NCBI RefSeq assembly: GCF_964222135.1
Contig: NZ_CAXQBR010000094.1
Span: forward strand, 1 to 64,000
Direction: 5' to 3'
DNA: 64,000 nucleotides
Source of the DNA: Euzebya sp.
Lineage (GTDB): Bacteria > Actinomycetota > Nitriliruptoria > Euzebyales > Euzebyaceae
The notes beneath the pieces were generated by a model. The model had not been told where the DNA came from and made no database searches. It was given only the letters and a program-made list of their open reading frames with translations. Numbering within the stretch: the first letter of the stretch is position 1; every line of letters starts with the position of its first letter. The position numbers and the translations under genes are program-made. Of this stretch, positions 53,286 through 62,995 are shown piece by piece.

Positions 53286-55052
53286 ATGGATCGCAGCGTC
53301 CTCGCGCGCAAGCCGATGACGGAGCTGAAGGACATCGCCGCGCACCTCGACATGCGCGGCTACCAGAAGCTCCGCAAGGCCGAGCTGATCGACGCGATCA
53401 TCCAGAGCGGGACCGAGGGGTCCGACGGCGGTGGGGCCGCGCAGCAGACCCTCGCCACCGACGGACCTGACCGGGACCGAGCCTCTGACGGCGGCGGCGA
53501 CACCCGCACGCGGACCCGAACCCGCGACAGGGGCCAGGCCGGTGACGCCGCGACCGACGACGATCGGGCCACCGACGACGATCGGGCCACCGACGATTCC
53601 GTCCGCGACGGTTCCGCCCGCGACGACGGCGCCCGGAAGGTCCTCCCACCCGGTGGGGCACAGCCGGCGGACCGGTCCGAACCCGACCCCGCGCAACCTG
53701 CCCGGTCCGGCGGTCCGAGCGGTCGCCAGGACGACGACGAGGACGACGACCAGTCCGGCCGCAAGCGCCGCAACCGGCGGCGCCGCAACCGCGACCGCCA
53801 GGACGACCGGGCTGGCCAGCAGGGCGGCCAGACGGGTGGCCAGCAGGGTGGCCAGCAGGGCCGCCCCGACCCCTCGAACGGCGGTGGCGGGCAGGGCGGC
53901 GGCGATGCCGGGGAGGTCCGCGCCGGCGTCCTCGACATCCTGCCCGAGGGCTACGGGTTCCTGCGCACCACCGGCTACCTGCCGGGGGAGCGCGACGTCT
54001 ACGTCAGCCAGGGCCAGATCCGCAAGCACGGGCTGCGCCGCGGTGACGTGGTCCAAGGCCCCATCCGGCCGCAGCGCAACAACGAGAAGGTCCCGGCGCT
54101 GCACCACGTGCAGGCCGTCAACGGCGAGGGGCTCGAAGACGGGCAGGTGCCCGCGCGCCCCGACTTCGACGAGCTCCCCCTCATCGCCCCGGAGACCCGC
54201 CTGCCCGTGGCGGCGGACGCCGGTGCGGGGACGCTCGAACGCGTCGTCGACCTGTTCGCCCCGATCGGGGAGGGGCAGCGCGCCCTGGTGTCCGGACCGC
54301 CGTCCGCCGACGGCACGGCCGTGCTCCGGGAGATCGCCGCGTCGCTCGCCGACACCCACCCGGACACCCACGTGATGGCCGTCGTGCTCGACGCCCGGCC
54401 CGAGGACGTGCGCGCCGCGGAGGACGCCGTCGACGGCGAGATCATCTCCTCCACCTTCGAGCAGTCCGCGGAGGACCACGCGCAGATCGCCGAGCTCGCC
54501 CTCGAGCGCGCCCGCCGGCTGGTCGAGCTCGGCCACGACGTCGTCGTGGTCCTCGACTCCGCCACGCGCCTGGCTCGCGCCTACGGGGTCACGTCGTCCA
54601 GCGGCAAGACCATCGCCCCCGACGTGGACGCGGCGTTGCTGTACGGCGTCAAGCGCTTCCTCGCCTCGGCCCGCGCGATCGAGGACGGCGGCTCGCTGAC
54701 CGTCGTCGCGGGGCTGCTGACCGGCACCGGCTCTTCTCTCGACGAGGTGATCGCCCAGGAGCTGCGGCGCACCGCGAACGCCGAGGTCGCCCTCGACGCG
54801 ACGCTGGCGCTGCACCGCATCGACCCGCCGGTCGACGTGCTGCGCAGCTGGACGCGGGAGGCCCCGGTGCTGCAGGACCCCGACGAGCTCCGCGCGGTCA
54901 CGCGGATCCGTCGCGAGCTGGCCGGCAGGGACGCCGCCGCGGTCACCGAGTGGGTCGCCGCGCGGCTCGCCGCCACCGAGGACGCCGCGGCCTTCGCCGC
55001 CGCCGCCCTCGACGCCGACCTCGTCGCCGATCTCGACCCGGAGGCCGTCTGA
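53286..55052 (+). CDS. rho: Rho-like protein with degenerate ATPase site
   Basis: By position and domains this is the actinobacterial rho: an N-terminal LARKPMTELKDIAAHLDMRGYQKLRKAELI, a long charged insertion, the RNA-binding cold-shock-like domain (GVLDILPEGYGFLRTTGYLPGERDVYVSQ), and a RecA-like core of 588 residues in total. But Walker A, normally PPKAGKT, is PPSADGT (residues 338-344) with the lysine lost. DERPEE, with the catalytic glutamate, is DARPED (369-374). Walker B is kept (VVVVLDSATRLARAYG, D424). The R-loop RKIAERR is also absent. It probably cannot hydrolyse ATP normally; it may be a regulator, RNA-binding protein or second Rho. Confidence 0.85.
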   Translation: MDRSVLARKPMTELKDIAAHLDMRGYQKLRKAELIDAIIQSGTEGSDGGGAAQQTLATDGPDRDRASDGGGDTRTRTRTRDRGQAGDAATDDDRATDDDRATDDSVRDGSARDDGARKVLPPGGAQPADRSEPDPAQPARSGGPSGRQDDDEDDDQSGRKRRNRRRRNRDRQDDRAGQQGGQTGGQQGGQQGRPDPSNGGGGQGGGDAGEVRAGVLDILPEGYGFLRTTGYLPGERDVYVSQGQIRKHGLRRGDVVQGPIRPQRNNEKVPALHHVQAVNGEGLEDGQVPARPDFDELPLIAPETRLPVAADAGAGTLERVVDLFAPIGEGQRALVSGPPSADGTAVLREIAASLADTHPDTHVMAVVLDARPEDVRAAEDAVDGEIISSTFEQSAEDHAQIAELALERARRLVELGHDVVVVLDSATRLARAYGVTSSSGKTIAPDVDAALLYGVKRFLASARAIEDGGSLTVVAGLLTGTGSSLDEVIAQELRRTANAEVALDATLALHRIDPPVDVLRSWTREAPVLQDPDELRAVTRIRRELAGRDAAAVTEWVAARLAATEDAAAFAAAALDADLVADLDPEAV

Positions 55053-56116
55053 TGGCCGACCACCCGCCGCACTTCTACGGCGGCCAGGCCGTGCTCGAGG
55101 GCGTGATGATGCGGGGCCGGCGGACGTGGGCGGTCGCCGTGCGACGGCCCGACGGCTCGATCTACCTCGAGCGCCACGAGATCAGCGACTTCCCCCAGCG
55201 CAACCCGATCTGGACCAAGCCGATGCTCCGCGGCATCTGGGGTCTGGTCGACGCGCTGACCATCGGCACGCGCGCGCTGACCATCTCCGCCAACGCGGCG
55301 GTGGAGGACGAGGAGCAGCTCAGCAAGGGGGAGATGGGCGGCAGCCTGCTGATCGCGCTGGCCGCGTTCATCGGCATCTTCATCGTGCTGCCGAACCTCG
55401 GACTGGCCGCGATCGAGGACGCCCTCGGCGGCGGCGACACCGTGCGGTTCCACCTGGTGGAGGGGCTCGTCCGGCTGGTGATCTTCCTGCTCTACCTGCT
55501 GGCCATCTCGGCCCTGAGCGACATCAAGCGGGTCTTCCGCTACCACGGCGGCGAGCACAAGACGATCATGGCCTGGGAGCACGGCGAGCCGCTCGGCGCG
55601 GACCGGATCCAGCCGTACTCCACCAAGCACCCGCGCTGCGGCACGAACTTCCTGCTCATCGTCATGCTGCTCGCGATCGTCGTCTACACGACCGCCGGGA
55701 TCATCATCCCCGCCCCCGACGGCGGGAACTTCTTCGCGTTCCTCGGCTACCAGGTCGGGTTGCGCATCGTCCTGCTGCCGGTCGTGGCCGGCCTGGCGTA
55801 CGAGATCCTGCGCCTCGGCGCCGACCAGTCGAACCCGTTGCTGCGGTGGCTGGCCGTGCCCGGCCTGTGGCTGCAGAAGATCACCACAGCAGAACCCGAC
55901 GACGAGATGGTCGAGGTGGCCATCCGCGCCTTCGAGGCCGTCGTGCCGTCCGGGGACCTCAGCGGGCGGACCGTCGACCTGCCCTCGCCGATCGAGTGGG
56001 GACCTGACACGACCACCGAGGTGGTCGGCCTGCCCAAGCCCGACGGGGCGGTGCCACCGCCGCCCGGCGGCAGCCAGGGGGAACCGGGAACCGACCCGGG
56101 ATCGGCCATCGCGTGA
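55052..56116 (+). CDS. DUF1385 multi-pass membrane protein
   Basis: The 354-residue protein matches DUF1385: [36 protein letters not shown]-like [25 protein letters not shown], two central helices ([34 protein letters not shown]), [38 protein letters not shown], and a final pair of helices. The many invariant Gly/His residues suggest an enzyme, but no activity is known. ATG 55052 shares TGATG with the rho stop. In many bacteria this gene lies between rpmE and prfA; rpmE is missing here. Confidence 0.9.
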   Translation: MADHPPHFYGGQAVLEGVMMRGRRTWAVAVRRPDGSIYLERHEISDFPQRNPIWTKPMLRGIWGLVDALTIGTRALTISANAAVEDEEQLSKGEMGGSLLIALAAFIGIFIVLPNLGLAAIEDALGGGDTVRFHLVEGLVRLVIFLLYLLAISALSDIKRVFRYHGGEHKTIMAWEHGEPLGADRIQPYSTKHPRCGTNFLLIVMLLAIVVYTTAGIIIPAPDGGNFFAFLGYQVGLRIVLLPVVAGLAYEILRLGADQSNPLLRWLAVPGLWLQKITTAEPDDEMVEVAIRAFEAVVPSGDLSGRTVDLPSPIEWGPDTTTEVVGLPKPDGAVPPPPGGSQGEPGTDPGSAIA

Positions 56117-57204
56117 TCGACCCGTCCATGCGCGCCCGGCTCGAGGACCTCGTCGCCACCCACGCCGAGCTCGAGCAGGCGATGACCGATCCCGAGGTCC
56201 TCGGCGACCAGGAGCGCTACGCCACCACGGCGAAGCGACACGCCGACCTGAGCGAGGTCGTCAGCGCCTGGGGCGAGTACGCCCAGCTGCTCGAGGACGC
56301 CGAGGCGGCCGAGGAGCTGGCTCGCGAGTCCGGCCCGGACGACGCGGCGATGTTCCGGGCCGAGGCGGCTGAGGGGCGGGCGGCCGCCGAGGCGATGGAG
56401 GACCGGCTGAAGGTGCTCCTGCTGCCCAAGGACCCGTTGGACGAGAAGAACGTGATCCTCGAGATCCGGGCGGGCGCCGGCGGGGACGAGGCCGGCCTGT
56501 TCGCGGCAGAGCTCGAGCGCATGTACGTCCGCTACGCCGAGGGCCGGCGGTGGAAGGTGAACCGGCTCAGCGTGTCGGAGACCGGGATCGGCGGGGTCAA
56601 GGAGGTCACCTTCGAGGTCAACGGGACCGGGGCCTACTCGGTCCTGAAGCACGAGTCGGGCGTCCACCGCGTCCAGCGGGTCCCCCAGACCGAGTCCGGT
56701 GGTCGCATCCACACCTCCACCGCGTCGGTCGCCGTGATGCCCGAGGCCGAGGACGTCGACGTCCAGGTCGACCCCAACGACCTGAAGATCGACGTCTACC
56801 GGTCCTCCGGGCCGGGCGGCCAGTCCGTCAACACCACCGACTCGGCGGTGCGCATCACCCACGTGCCGACCGGGCTGGTCGTCGCGATGCAGGACGAGAA
56901 GTCCCAGCTGCAGAACCGCGAGAAGGCGCTGCGGGTGCTGAAGTCACGGCTGCTTCAGGCGGAGCGGGACCGCGTCGCCGCCGAGCGCGCCGACGCCCGC
57001 GCCAGCCAGATCGGCACCGGGGACCGGTCGGAGAAGATCCGCACCTACAACTTCCCGCAGTCCCGGGTCACCGACCACCGCATCGGCTTCACCACCCACG
57101 ACCTGGACGGCGTCCTCGGCGGCGACCTGTCGGAGCTGATCGACGCGCTGAGCGCCCAGGAGCAGACCCAGAAGCTCCAGGCGCTCACCGACGGCGACAC
57201 CTGA
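56113..57204 (+). CDS. prfA: peptide chain release factor 1
   Basis: The 363-residue factor terminates translation at UAA and UAG. It has the N-terminal helical domain, the conserved [20 protein letters not shown], the codon-recognition region around [20 protein letters not shown], and the catalytic GGQ loop (G235-G236-Q237 in [12 protein letters not shown]). GTG 56113 overlaps the DUF1385 stop as GTGA. The methyltransferase gene prmC, usually next, is not here; instead the convergent epimerase gene follows after seven bases. Confidence 0.97.
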   Translation: MIDPSMRARLEDLVATHAELEQAMTDPEVLGDQERYATTAKRHADLSEVVSAWGEYAQLLEDAEAAEELARESGPDDAAMFRAEAAEGRAAAEAMEDRLKVLLLPKDPLDEKNVILEIRAGAGGDEAGLFAAELERMYVRYAEGRRWKVNRLSVSETGIGGVKEVTFEVNGTGAYSVLKHESGVHRVQRVPQTESGGRIHTSTASVAVMPEAEDVDVQVDPNDLKIDVYRSSGPGGQSVNTTDSAVRITHVPTGLVVAMQDEKSQLQNREKALRVLKSRLLQAERDRVAAERADARASQIGTGDRSEKIRTYNFPQSRVTDHRIGFTTHDLDGVLGGDLSELIDALSAQEQTQKLQALTDGDT

Positions 57205-57211
57205 CCCGGCG

Positions 57212-58177
57212 CTAGCCCGTGTTGGCCCGCACCCAGTCGATGGTGCGGGAGAGGCCGTCGGTCAGGCTCACCTGGGCGTCCCAGCCGAGCTCGCGGCGGG
57301 CGATGGTGGTGTCGGGTTGGCGGACCTTGGGGTCGTCGACGGGGGCGGGTTGGTGGGTGATCGACGACGACGAGCCGGTCAGTTCGATGATGGTCTCGGC
57401 GAGCTCGAGGATCGTGATCTCGTGGGGGTTGCCGAGGTTGACGGGCCCCTCGCCGCAGTCCGACGCGAGCAGCCGCAGCAGCCCCTCGACGAGGTCGTCG
57501 ACGTAGCACAGCGACCGGGTCTGGGACCCGTCGCCGAACACCGTCAGCGGCTCTGCGGCGAGGGCCTGGGCGATGAAGGTCGGCACCGCCCGGCCGTCGT
57601 CCATCCGCATGGAGGGGCCGAAGGTGTTGAAGATCCGCGGCACCCGCACCTCGAGGCCGTGGGTGCGGTGGTAGGCGTAGGTCAGCGCCTCGGCGTACCG
57701 CTTGGCCTCGTCGTAGACCCCGCGGGGGCCGATCGGGTTGACGTTGCCCCAGTAGGTCTCGGGCTGGGGGTGGATCTCGGGGTCGCCGTAGACCTCCGAG
57801 GTCGAGGCGAGCATGAAGCGCGCCCCCTTGTTCCGGGCGAGCCCGAGGGCCTTGTGGGTGCCGAGCCCGCCGACCTTGAGCGTCTGGATCGGCAGCTTCA
57901 GGTAGTCGATCGGCGAGGCCGGCGACGCCCAGTGCAGCACGTAGTCCACCGCCCCGGAGATGTGGAGGTACTCGGTCACGTCGTAGTGCATGAACGTGAA
58001 CCGGTCGTGGCCGAACAGGTCGGCGACGTTCTCCGCCCGGCCCGTGGACAGGTTGTCGAGCACGATCACCCGGGCACCCGAGGCGAGCAGCCGCCGCGAC
58101 AGGTGGGAGCCGAGGAACCCCGCACCCCCCGTGATGACCGTCGTCGAACCGTCCAGGGCTGCGAGGTCGTAGGGCAT
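57212..58177 (-). CDS. UDP-glucuronate decarboxylase-like epimerase
   Basis: The 321-residue extended SDR has the nucleotide-binding [11 protein letters not shown] (residues 16-26), [39 protein letters not shown] with catalytic Y155 and K159, and [10 protein letters not shown]. This set, especially [23 protein letters not shown], is typical of UDP-xylose synthase (UDP-glucuronate decarboxylase), which supplies pentoses for surface glycans. ATG 58177 is seven bases from TATCCT, a leaderless start. It is convergent with prfA and divergent from the septum-formation gene. Confidence 0.9.
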   Translation of the reverse strand: MPYDLAALDGSTTVITGGAGFLGSHLSRRLLASGARVIVLDNLSTGRAENVADLFGHDRFTFMHYDVTEYLHISGAVDYVLHWASPASPIDYLKLPIQTLKVGGLGTHKALGLARNKGARFMLASTSEVYGDPEIHPQPETYWGNVNPIGPRGVYDEAKRYAEALTYAYHRTHGLEVRVPRIFNTFGPSMRMDDGRAVPTFIAQALAAEPLTVFGDGSQTRSLCYVDDLVEGLLRLLASDCGEGPVNLGNPHEITILELAETIIELTGSSSSITHQPAPVDDPKVRQPDTTIARRELGWDAQVSLTDGLSRTIDWVRANTG

Positions 58178-58251
58178 CGGCGCGAGGATAGCCCGGTGGC
58201 CGGGGGCTCCTGTGCGCCCACCTGTCCGCGTCGCCGGGGAGGCACTAGGAT

Positions 58252-58333
58252 CGCCTCACGTGGCGGCAGGGGGGTCGGCTCCACGTCGACCGCAGACGAC
58301 CCGACCCAGCCCACCCACCCAGGAGACGCCACC
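58252..58333 (+). promoter_or_regulatory. promoter and leader of the septum-formation gene
   Basis: TAGGAT at about 58247-58252 would start transcription near 58259, giving a leader of about 75 bases with AGGAG (58321-58325) eight bases before GTG 58334. The region is divergent from the leaderless epimerase gene. Confidence 0.4.
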
Positions 58334-59185
58334 GTGAGCGATGCGCCGCCGCCCGGCTGGGGACAGCCCCAGGGACAGCCGTGGGGCCAGCCGCAGGGAC
58401 AGCCCGGCCAGCCGCCGTACGGACAGGGTGGCTACGGGCAGGGCGGCTACGGGCAGGGTGGCTACGGGCAGGGGCAGCCGCCTGGCTACGGGCCTCCGCC
58501 GGGACAACCGCCCGGGTACCCCCAGGGCCCGTACGGGGCCCCGCCACCGTCAGGCGGCGGTGGCGGCAAGGGTCTGGTGATCGCCCTCGTCGTCCTGGTC
58601 GTCCTCCTCGTGGTCGGCGGCGGCGCCGCCGCGTTCTTCCGGTTCGCCGCGGACGACGGGGACAGCGCCGACGAGGTCGCCTCGGAGATCGCCACCACCA
58701 TCAGCGAGATGACCGGGTCCGGCCCGGCGTCGGAGACCCCGACCGCGCCCGAGACGCCCCAGCCCTTCGAGACCGGCACCTCCACGCCGACCCCGCCCCC
58801 GGGGGCGGCCACCGACCAGTCCGTCTTCGAGCTGGCGGTCGGCACCTGCTTCGACGACCCCGAGAGCGCCGAGGAGATCCAGTCCGTCGGTGCGGTGCCC
58901 TGCGAGGGCCCCCACGACAACGAGGTGTTCGCCCTCGTCGACCACCCCGCCGGCCCCGACGACCCGTACCCGGGCCGGGAGGCGCTGACGGAGTTCGCCG
59001 ACGAGCAGTGCCGCGGCCAGGCGTTCAACGACTACGTCGGCAGCGAGTACCAGTTCAGCCGGTACTTCGTCAGCCAGCTCACCCCGACCGACGGCTCCTG
59101 GGAGCAGGGCGACAGGGAGATCGTGTGCCTGCTCTTCGACCCCGCCGAACCGCTGGTGGGCTCCGCCCAGGGCGCGGGGGACTGA
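58334..59185 (+). CDS. septum formation family membrane protein
   Basis: The 283-residue protein starts with a glycine/proline/glutamine-rich cytoplasmic tail that includes three GGYGQ repeats. It has one transmembrane helix (GLVIALVVLVVLLVVGGGAAAFF), a Ser/Thr/Pro linker, and a C-terminal domain with paired cysteines (VGTCFDDPESAEEIQSVGAVPCEGPHDNEVFALVDHP, CRGQAF, IVCLLFDP). The last part matches the Septum_form domain of actinobacterial proteins involved in septum or wall formation. GTG 58334 follows AGGAG. rarA begins 28 bases downstream. Confidence 0.82.
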   Translation: MSDAPPPGWGQPQGQPWGQPQGQPGQPPYGQGGYGQGGYGQGGYGQGQPPGYGPPPGQPPGYPQGPYGAPPPSGGGGGKGLVIALVVLVVLLVVGGGAAAFFRFAADDGDSADEVASEIATTISEMTGSGPASETPTAPETPQPFETGTSTPTPPPGAATDQSVFELAVGTCFDDPESAEEIQSVGAVPCEGPHDNEVFALVDHPAGPDDPYPGREALTEFADEQCRGQAFNDYVGSEYQFSRYFVSQLTPTDGSWEQGDREIVCLLFDPAEPLVGSAQGAGD

Positions 59186-59212
59186 CCGGGACGGAAGTAG
59201 CGTGGTCGTCCC

Positions 59213-60559
59213 ATGTCCGACCAGCTCTTCGACACCGGGGGTGACCCCGCCCCCTCGCCGGGCCGCCCCCCGCGCGCGGCTCCGAGCACGGGCGCGCCGC
59301 TGGCCGCCCGGCTGCGGCCCACCACCCTGGACCAGGTCGTCGGCCAGACCCACCTGATCGGTCCCGACGGGCCCATCCGCCGCGCCCTCGCAGCCGGTCG
59401 CCTCTCCTCGATGGTCCTCTGGGGGCCGCCGGGCACCGGCAAGACGACCCTGGCCGGCGTGATCGCCGCCGAGGCCGGCGCGGTCATGACCGTCCTGTCC
59501 GCGGTCAGCTCGGGCGTGAAGGACGTCCGCCAGGCCGTCGTCGAGGCGGGCGAGCGCCTGCGCCGGACCGACCGGCGCACGATCCTGTTCGTCGACGAGA
59601 TCCACCGGTTCAACAAGTCCCAGCAGGACGCGCTGCTGCCGTCGGTCGAGGCCGGCGAGGTCACGCTCATCGGCGCCACCACGGAGAACCCCTCCTTCGA
59701 GGTGAACGCCGCGCTGCTCAGCCGCGCCATCCTGTACCGCCTCGAGCCCCTGGCCGACGACGACCTGTCGCTGCTGATCGACCGCGGGCTCGCCGACCCC
59801 GCCCTCGACGGCGTCGCGCTGTCCGACGAGGGACGCGCCGCGCTGCTGCACGCCGCGGACGGCGACGCCCGGGTCGTCCTGACCGGCCTCGAGACCGCCG
59901 CCGCGGTCGCGCTCGGCCGTGGGGACGACGGCCCCGCGCTCGTGGCGCCGGAGGACGTGACCGCCGCGCTGGCCCAGCCCCACCTGCGCTACGACAAGGC
60001 CGGGGACAACCACTACGACCAGGTCAGCGCCTTCATCAAGTCCATGCGCGGGTCGGACCCCGACGCGGCCCTGTACTGGCTCGTGCGGATGCTGGCCGAG
60101 GGCGAGGACCCCCGCTTCCTGGCCCGCAGGATGGTCATCCTCGCGTCCGAGGACATCGGCCTGGCCGACCCGCAGGCCCTCAACATCGCCGTCAGCGCCT
60201 TCGGGGCCCTCGAGCGCGTCGGCCTCCCCGAGGCCCGCTTCGCCCTGGCCCAGGCCTGCCTGTACCTGTCCCTCACCCCGAAGTCGAACAGCGTGACCCG
60301 GGCGCTCGCGTGGGCCGACGCCGCCGTGGCCCGCCTCGGCAACGCCCCGGTGCCGCCGGCGCTGCGCGACGCCCACTACAAGGGGGCCAAGCGGCTCGGC
60401 CACGGGGTCGGGTACGCCTACCCCCACGACGACCCCCGCGGCTGGGTGCCCCAGCAGCACGGACCGGACGGGCTCGGTGTGGTCTACGAGCCGGGACCCC
60501 ACGGCCACGAGCCCCGCATCAACGGCTGGCGCGACTCCCGGACCGACGAGAGCCCCTAG
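59213..60559 (+). CDS. rarA: replication-associated recombination protein A
   Basis: The 448-residue AAA+ ATPase (also called MgsA) acts on stalled replication forks. It has LAARLRPTTLDQVVGQTHLIG, Walker A WGPPGTGKTTLA, Walker B LFVDEIHRFNKSQQDALLPSVE, sensor 1 GATTENPSFEVN, and the C-terminal tetramerisation region with AFIKSMRGSDPDAALYWLVRMLAEGEDPRFLARRM and ILASEDIGLADP. ATG 59213 lies nine bases from TAGCGT. The next gene starts 11 bases after its stop. Confidence 0.96.
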   Translation: MSDQLFDTGGDPAPSPGRPPRAAPSTGAPLAARLRPTTLDQVVGQTHLIGPDGPIRRALAAGRLSSMVLWGPPGTGKTTLAGVIAAEAGAVMTVLSAVSSGVKDVRQAVVEAGERLRRTDRRTILFVDEIHRFNKSQQDALLPSVEAGEVTLIGATTENPSFEVNAALLSRAILYRLEPLADDDLSLLIDRGLADPALDGVALSDEGRAALLHAADGDARVVLTGLETAAAVALGRGDDGPALVAPEDVTAALAQPHLRYDKAGDNHYDQVSAFIKSMRGSDPDAALYWLVRMLAEGEDPRFLARRMVILASEDIGLADPQALNIAVSAFGALERVGLPEARFALAQACLYLSLTPKSNSVTRALAWADAAVARLGNAPVPPALRDAHYKGAKRLGHGVGYAYPHDDPRGWVPQQHGPDGLGVVYEPGPHGHEPRINGWRDSRTDESP

Positions 60560-60570
60560 GCTCGGCCCCC

Positions 60571-61026
60571 ATGAGCGACGCCGACAGCCGCCCGACGACC
60601 GTGATCGTCAGCGGGTACTTCAACCCCTTCCACATCGGCCACCTGCGCCTGCTCCAGGCCGCCGCCGAGGCCGGCGACCGGCTGGTCGTCATCGTCAACA
60701 ACGACGTCCAGCAGCGGATGAAGAAGGGGCGGATCATCATGACCGAGTCCGACCGCCGCGAGATCGTCGCCGCGATCGGCATCGTCGACGAGGCCGTCAT
60801 CGCCGTCGACGACGACCGGACGGTCATCCGCACCATCGAGCAGATCGCCCAGCGCGAGCAGGGCAGCCGGCTGGTGTTCGGCAACGGCGGGGACCGCGAC
60901 TCCGCGGCCGTCGTGCCCGAGCAGGAGGTCTGCGACCGCTACGGCATCGAGATGGTCTTCGACATGGGTGGGACGGACAAGGCGGACTCGTCCACCCGGA
61001 TCACGTCGGCGATGTCGACCGGCTGA
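60571..61026 (+). CDS. cytidylyltransferase-like (HxGH) nucleotidyltransferase
   Basis: The 151-residue protein begins TTVIVSGYFNPFHIGHLRLLQAAAEAGDRLVVIVNND, the HxGH nucleotide-binding motif of the RfaE-C/TagD/CoaD superfamily. It has a basic KKGRIIMTESDRREIVAAI segment and a C-terminal DSSTRITSAM in place of the usual ISSTxIR. It probably transfers CMP or AMP from NTP to a phosphorylated alcohol or sugar, for surface polymers. ATG 60571 is eight bases from TAGGCT, a hexamer that includes the rarA stop. The substrate is unknown. Confidence 0.82.
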   Translation: MSDADSRPTTVIVSGYFNPFHIGHLRLLQAAAEAGDRLVVIVNNDVQQRMKKGRIIMTESDRREIVAAIGIVDEAVIAVDDDRTVIRTIEQIAQREQGSRLVFGNGGDRDSAAVVPEQEVCDRYGIEMVFDMGGTDKADSSTRITSAMSTG

Positions 61027-61032
61027 CCCTGC

Positions 61033-62883
61033 CTACGGCACCGCGGTGGCCGCCGAGGCCCCTGCGAACGTCGGCGCCGGCGGGCAGCCCCCCTCCACCA
61101 GCTGGCGGATCTGGTCGGCGTAGCCGTCGCTCAGCAGGTCGGTGTCGCCGACGAGGAGGACCTCCTCGACCAGCTCGATGAAGCCCTCGGACCCCGCCCG
61201 GAAGCAGAAGTCGTTGACGATGTCCTGGGACAGGTCCTGGTTCTCGGTCGGGATGAACACGGCGCCGCCGAACCGGCCCGACACGGTGGCGGCGGCGAGC
61301 GCGTACGCGTAGTTGAACGGCCCGGCCGCCAAGGACACCGCGGCGGCGTACTGCTGCGGGTTCTCCGGCACGAGCGTCGTCATCTCGCCGAAGCGCTGCA
61401 CCAGGTCGCGGTTCAGCTGGCCGACCGCGCCGCCGGTCTGCACGCGGTTGGCACCGCCCCAGCGGCAGACGAAGCTCGAGCCGCAGAACGAGCTCCACGG
61501 CCCGCTCGAGGTGTCCACCGACTGGTTGCCCAGCGCGTAGCCGTTCCCGCGGGCGTGGTCGGCCATCGCGCGGGCCGCGTCGTTGCTGATGACGCCGGTG
61601 CCGCCGATGACGTGGATGTAGTCGGGGCGCAGCTCGTCGAGCGCGGCGAGGGTGTCCGGGTGCACCGGCGGGTTCACGTCCATCAGCAGGATCGGCATGC
61701 CCCAGAACGCCCCGATCGAGCCGGCCACCACCGCGTCGGGCCAGTTCGACCGCGTCGCGATCAGGACCGAGTTGGTGTCGATGAAGTCGGTCTGGCCGAC
61801 GAAGGTGTCGAGCTTGTCGGCGACCGCCGCGCTGATCAGCCGGGCGGTCTGCTCGCGGCCCGTGCCGGCGAAGCGGACGACCTCGTAGCCGAGCGCGGTG
61901 ATCTCCTCGTCGAGGCCCGGGTCGAGCGCCGACGTCCCGCCCAGCAGGTACACCGTCTCACCCCGCGGGAGGGTGCGGAGGAGCTCGGCGCGGGTGATCG
62001 TCGCCAGCTGCCCCGGGTCGCGGTCGGCGGGGGCGGACTGGGGGGAGTAGGTGAACAGCAGCGGGCCCTGCCCGAAGCTGAGGGACGAGCCGGCCAGGGC
62101 GTCGGCGAAGTCGTCGTTGCGGGCGATGACCGCCCAGGCCCCCTGGTAGGCGTCGATCACGTCGGTGTCGGGGCGGTCGAAGACGAACTGCGAGGTCGCG
62201 ACCGCCTGGCTGATCGGCTCGGTGCCGCCGATCCCGCACGCCAGCCGCCGGATGGTCAGCTGCTGGCCCGGGTCCACCGTCGGGTTGGCGCAGACGGGGG
62301 AGGGGGCGGGCTCGTCGCTGAGGGGGAGCGTCAGGCCGTCGTCGGGCAGGGAGTCGACGGCGACGGCCGTGCCCGCGGTCGGCTGGTACATCATCGTCGC
62401 CGCCATGCGCACCGGGGACGCCCCGATGCAGTCCGGGGCGAACCGCGCCGCGATCTGGCCGGCGACGACCAACGTCTGCGGCTCGCAGACGTCCGCACCG
62501 TCGTCGTCGACCAGGGAGGCGGCCAGGACCGGCTCGCCCTCGGCCTCGCCGCGGAACATCTCGAGGACCAGCTCGACGTCGTCGTCGGCGTCGGTCGAGA
62601 AGCCCACCACCGCCCGGGTGTCCTCGTTCTCCCACGCGGCGTCCCCGACCGGGTCGAGGTTGCCGACCGTGTCGAGGATCACGACCACGTTGGCCTGCGT
62701 CCGGTCGTAGTTGACGCACACCTCCACCAGGTCGGCCTGCGGGGCCCCGGCATCCCCGGTCACGTCGTCGTAGCAGCCGAGGGCCTGGAACGTCGAACCC
62801 TGGAACGTCGAACCCTGGGAGGCAGCGGGTGCCGCCGGCAGCAGCGCGAGCAGCAGGACGGCGGGGAGGAGGCGGCGCAGCAT
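61033..62883 (-). CDS. secreted CWB2-related protein (C)
   Basis: The 616-residue protein has a signal peptide (MLRRLLPAVLLLALLPAAPA). A divergent form of the four-cysteine domain of proteins A and B follows (LGCYDD, VCVNY, VCEPQ, PDC, with DPVGDAAWENEDTRAVVGF), and then degenerate CWB2-like repeats (WAVIARNDDFADALAGS, VYLLGGTSALDP, SVLIATRSNWPDAVVAGS, IHVIGGTGVIS). A later part with GSSFVCRWGG is peculiar to this paralogue. A 15-bp tandem duplication encodes GSTFQ twice after the signal peptide (62785-62814). ATG 62883 has GGAG seven bases upstream. A wall-bound role is inferred. Confidence 0.82.
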   Translation of the reverse strand: MLRRLLPAVLLLALLPAAPAASQGSTFQGSTFQALGCYDDVTGDAGAPQADLVEVCVNYDRTQANVVVILDTVGNLDPVGDAAWENEDTRAVVGFSTDADDDVELVLEMFRGEAEGEPVLAASLVDDDGADVCEPQTLVVAGQIAARFAPDCIGASPVRMAATMMYQPTAGTAVAVDSLPDDGLTLPLSDEPAPSPVCANPTVDPGQQLTIRRLACGIGGTEPISQAVATSQFVFDRPDTDVIDAYQGAWAVIARNDDFADALAGSSLSFGQGPLLFTYSPQSAPADRDPGQLATITRAELLRTLPRGETVYLLGGTSALDPGLDEEITALGYEVVRFAGTGREQTARLISAAVADKLDTFVGQTDFIDTNSVLIATRSNWPDAVVAGSIGAFWGMPILLMDVNPPVHPDTLAALDELRPDYIHVIGGTGVISNDAARAMADHARGNGYALGNQSVDTSSGPWSSFCGSSFVCRWGGANRVQTGGAVGQLNRDLVQRFGEMTTLVPENPQQYAAAVSLAAGPFNYAYALAAATVSGRFGGAVFIPTENQDLSQDIVNDFCFRAGSEGFIELVEEVLLVGDTDLLSDGYADQIRQLVEGGCPPAPTFAGASAATAVP

Positions 62884-62969
62884 GGTGACTCCGTAGACGA
62901 CCAGATCGGTCAGGACGGTGCGGTGACAAGACGATATCGTCCAGTCACCGTGGAGTAGCCTCTTCGGAC

Positions 62970-62990
62970 ATGCGAGTGAGGGGCGCGTAA
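62970..62990 (+). CDS. six-codon leaderless mini-ORF before the kinase gene
   Basis: TAGCCT (62956-62961) is followed after eight bases by ATG CGA GTG AGG GGC GCG TAA (MRVRGA, stop), ending five bases before the kinase GTG at 62996. A ribosome loading without a leader at this ATG could reinitiate at the kinase. The alternative is that the region is just a short untranslated leader. Confidence 0.35.
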   Translation: MRVRGA

Positions 62991-62995
62991 GACCC

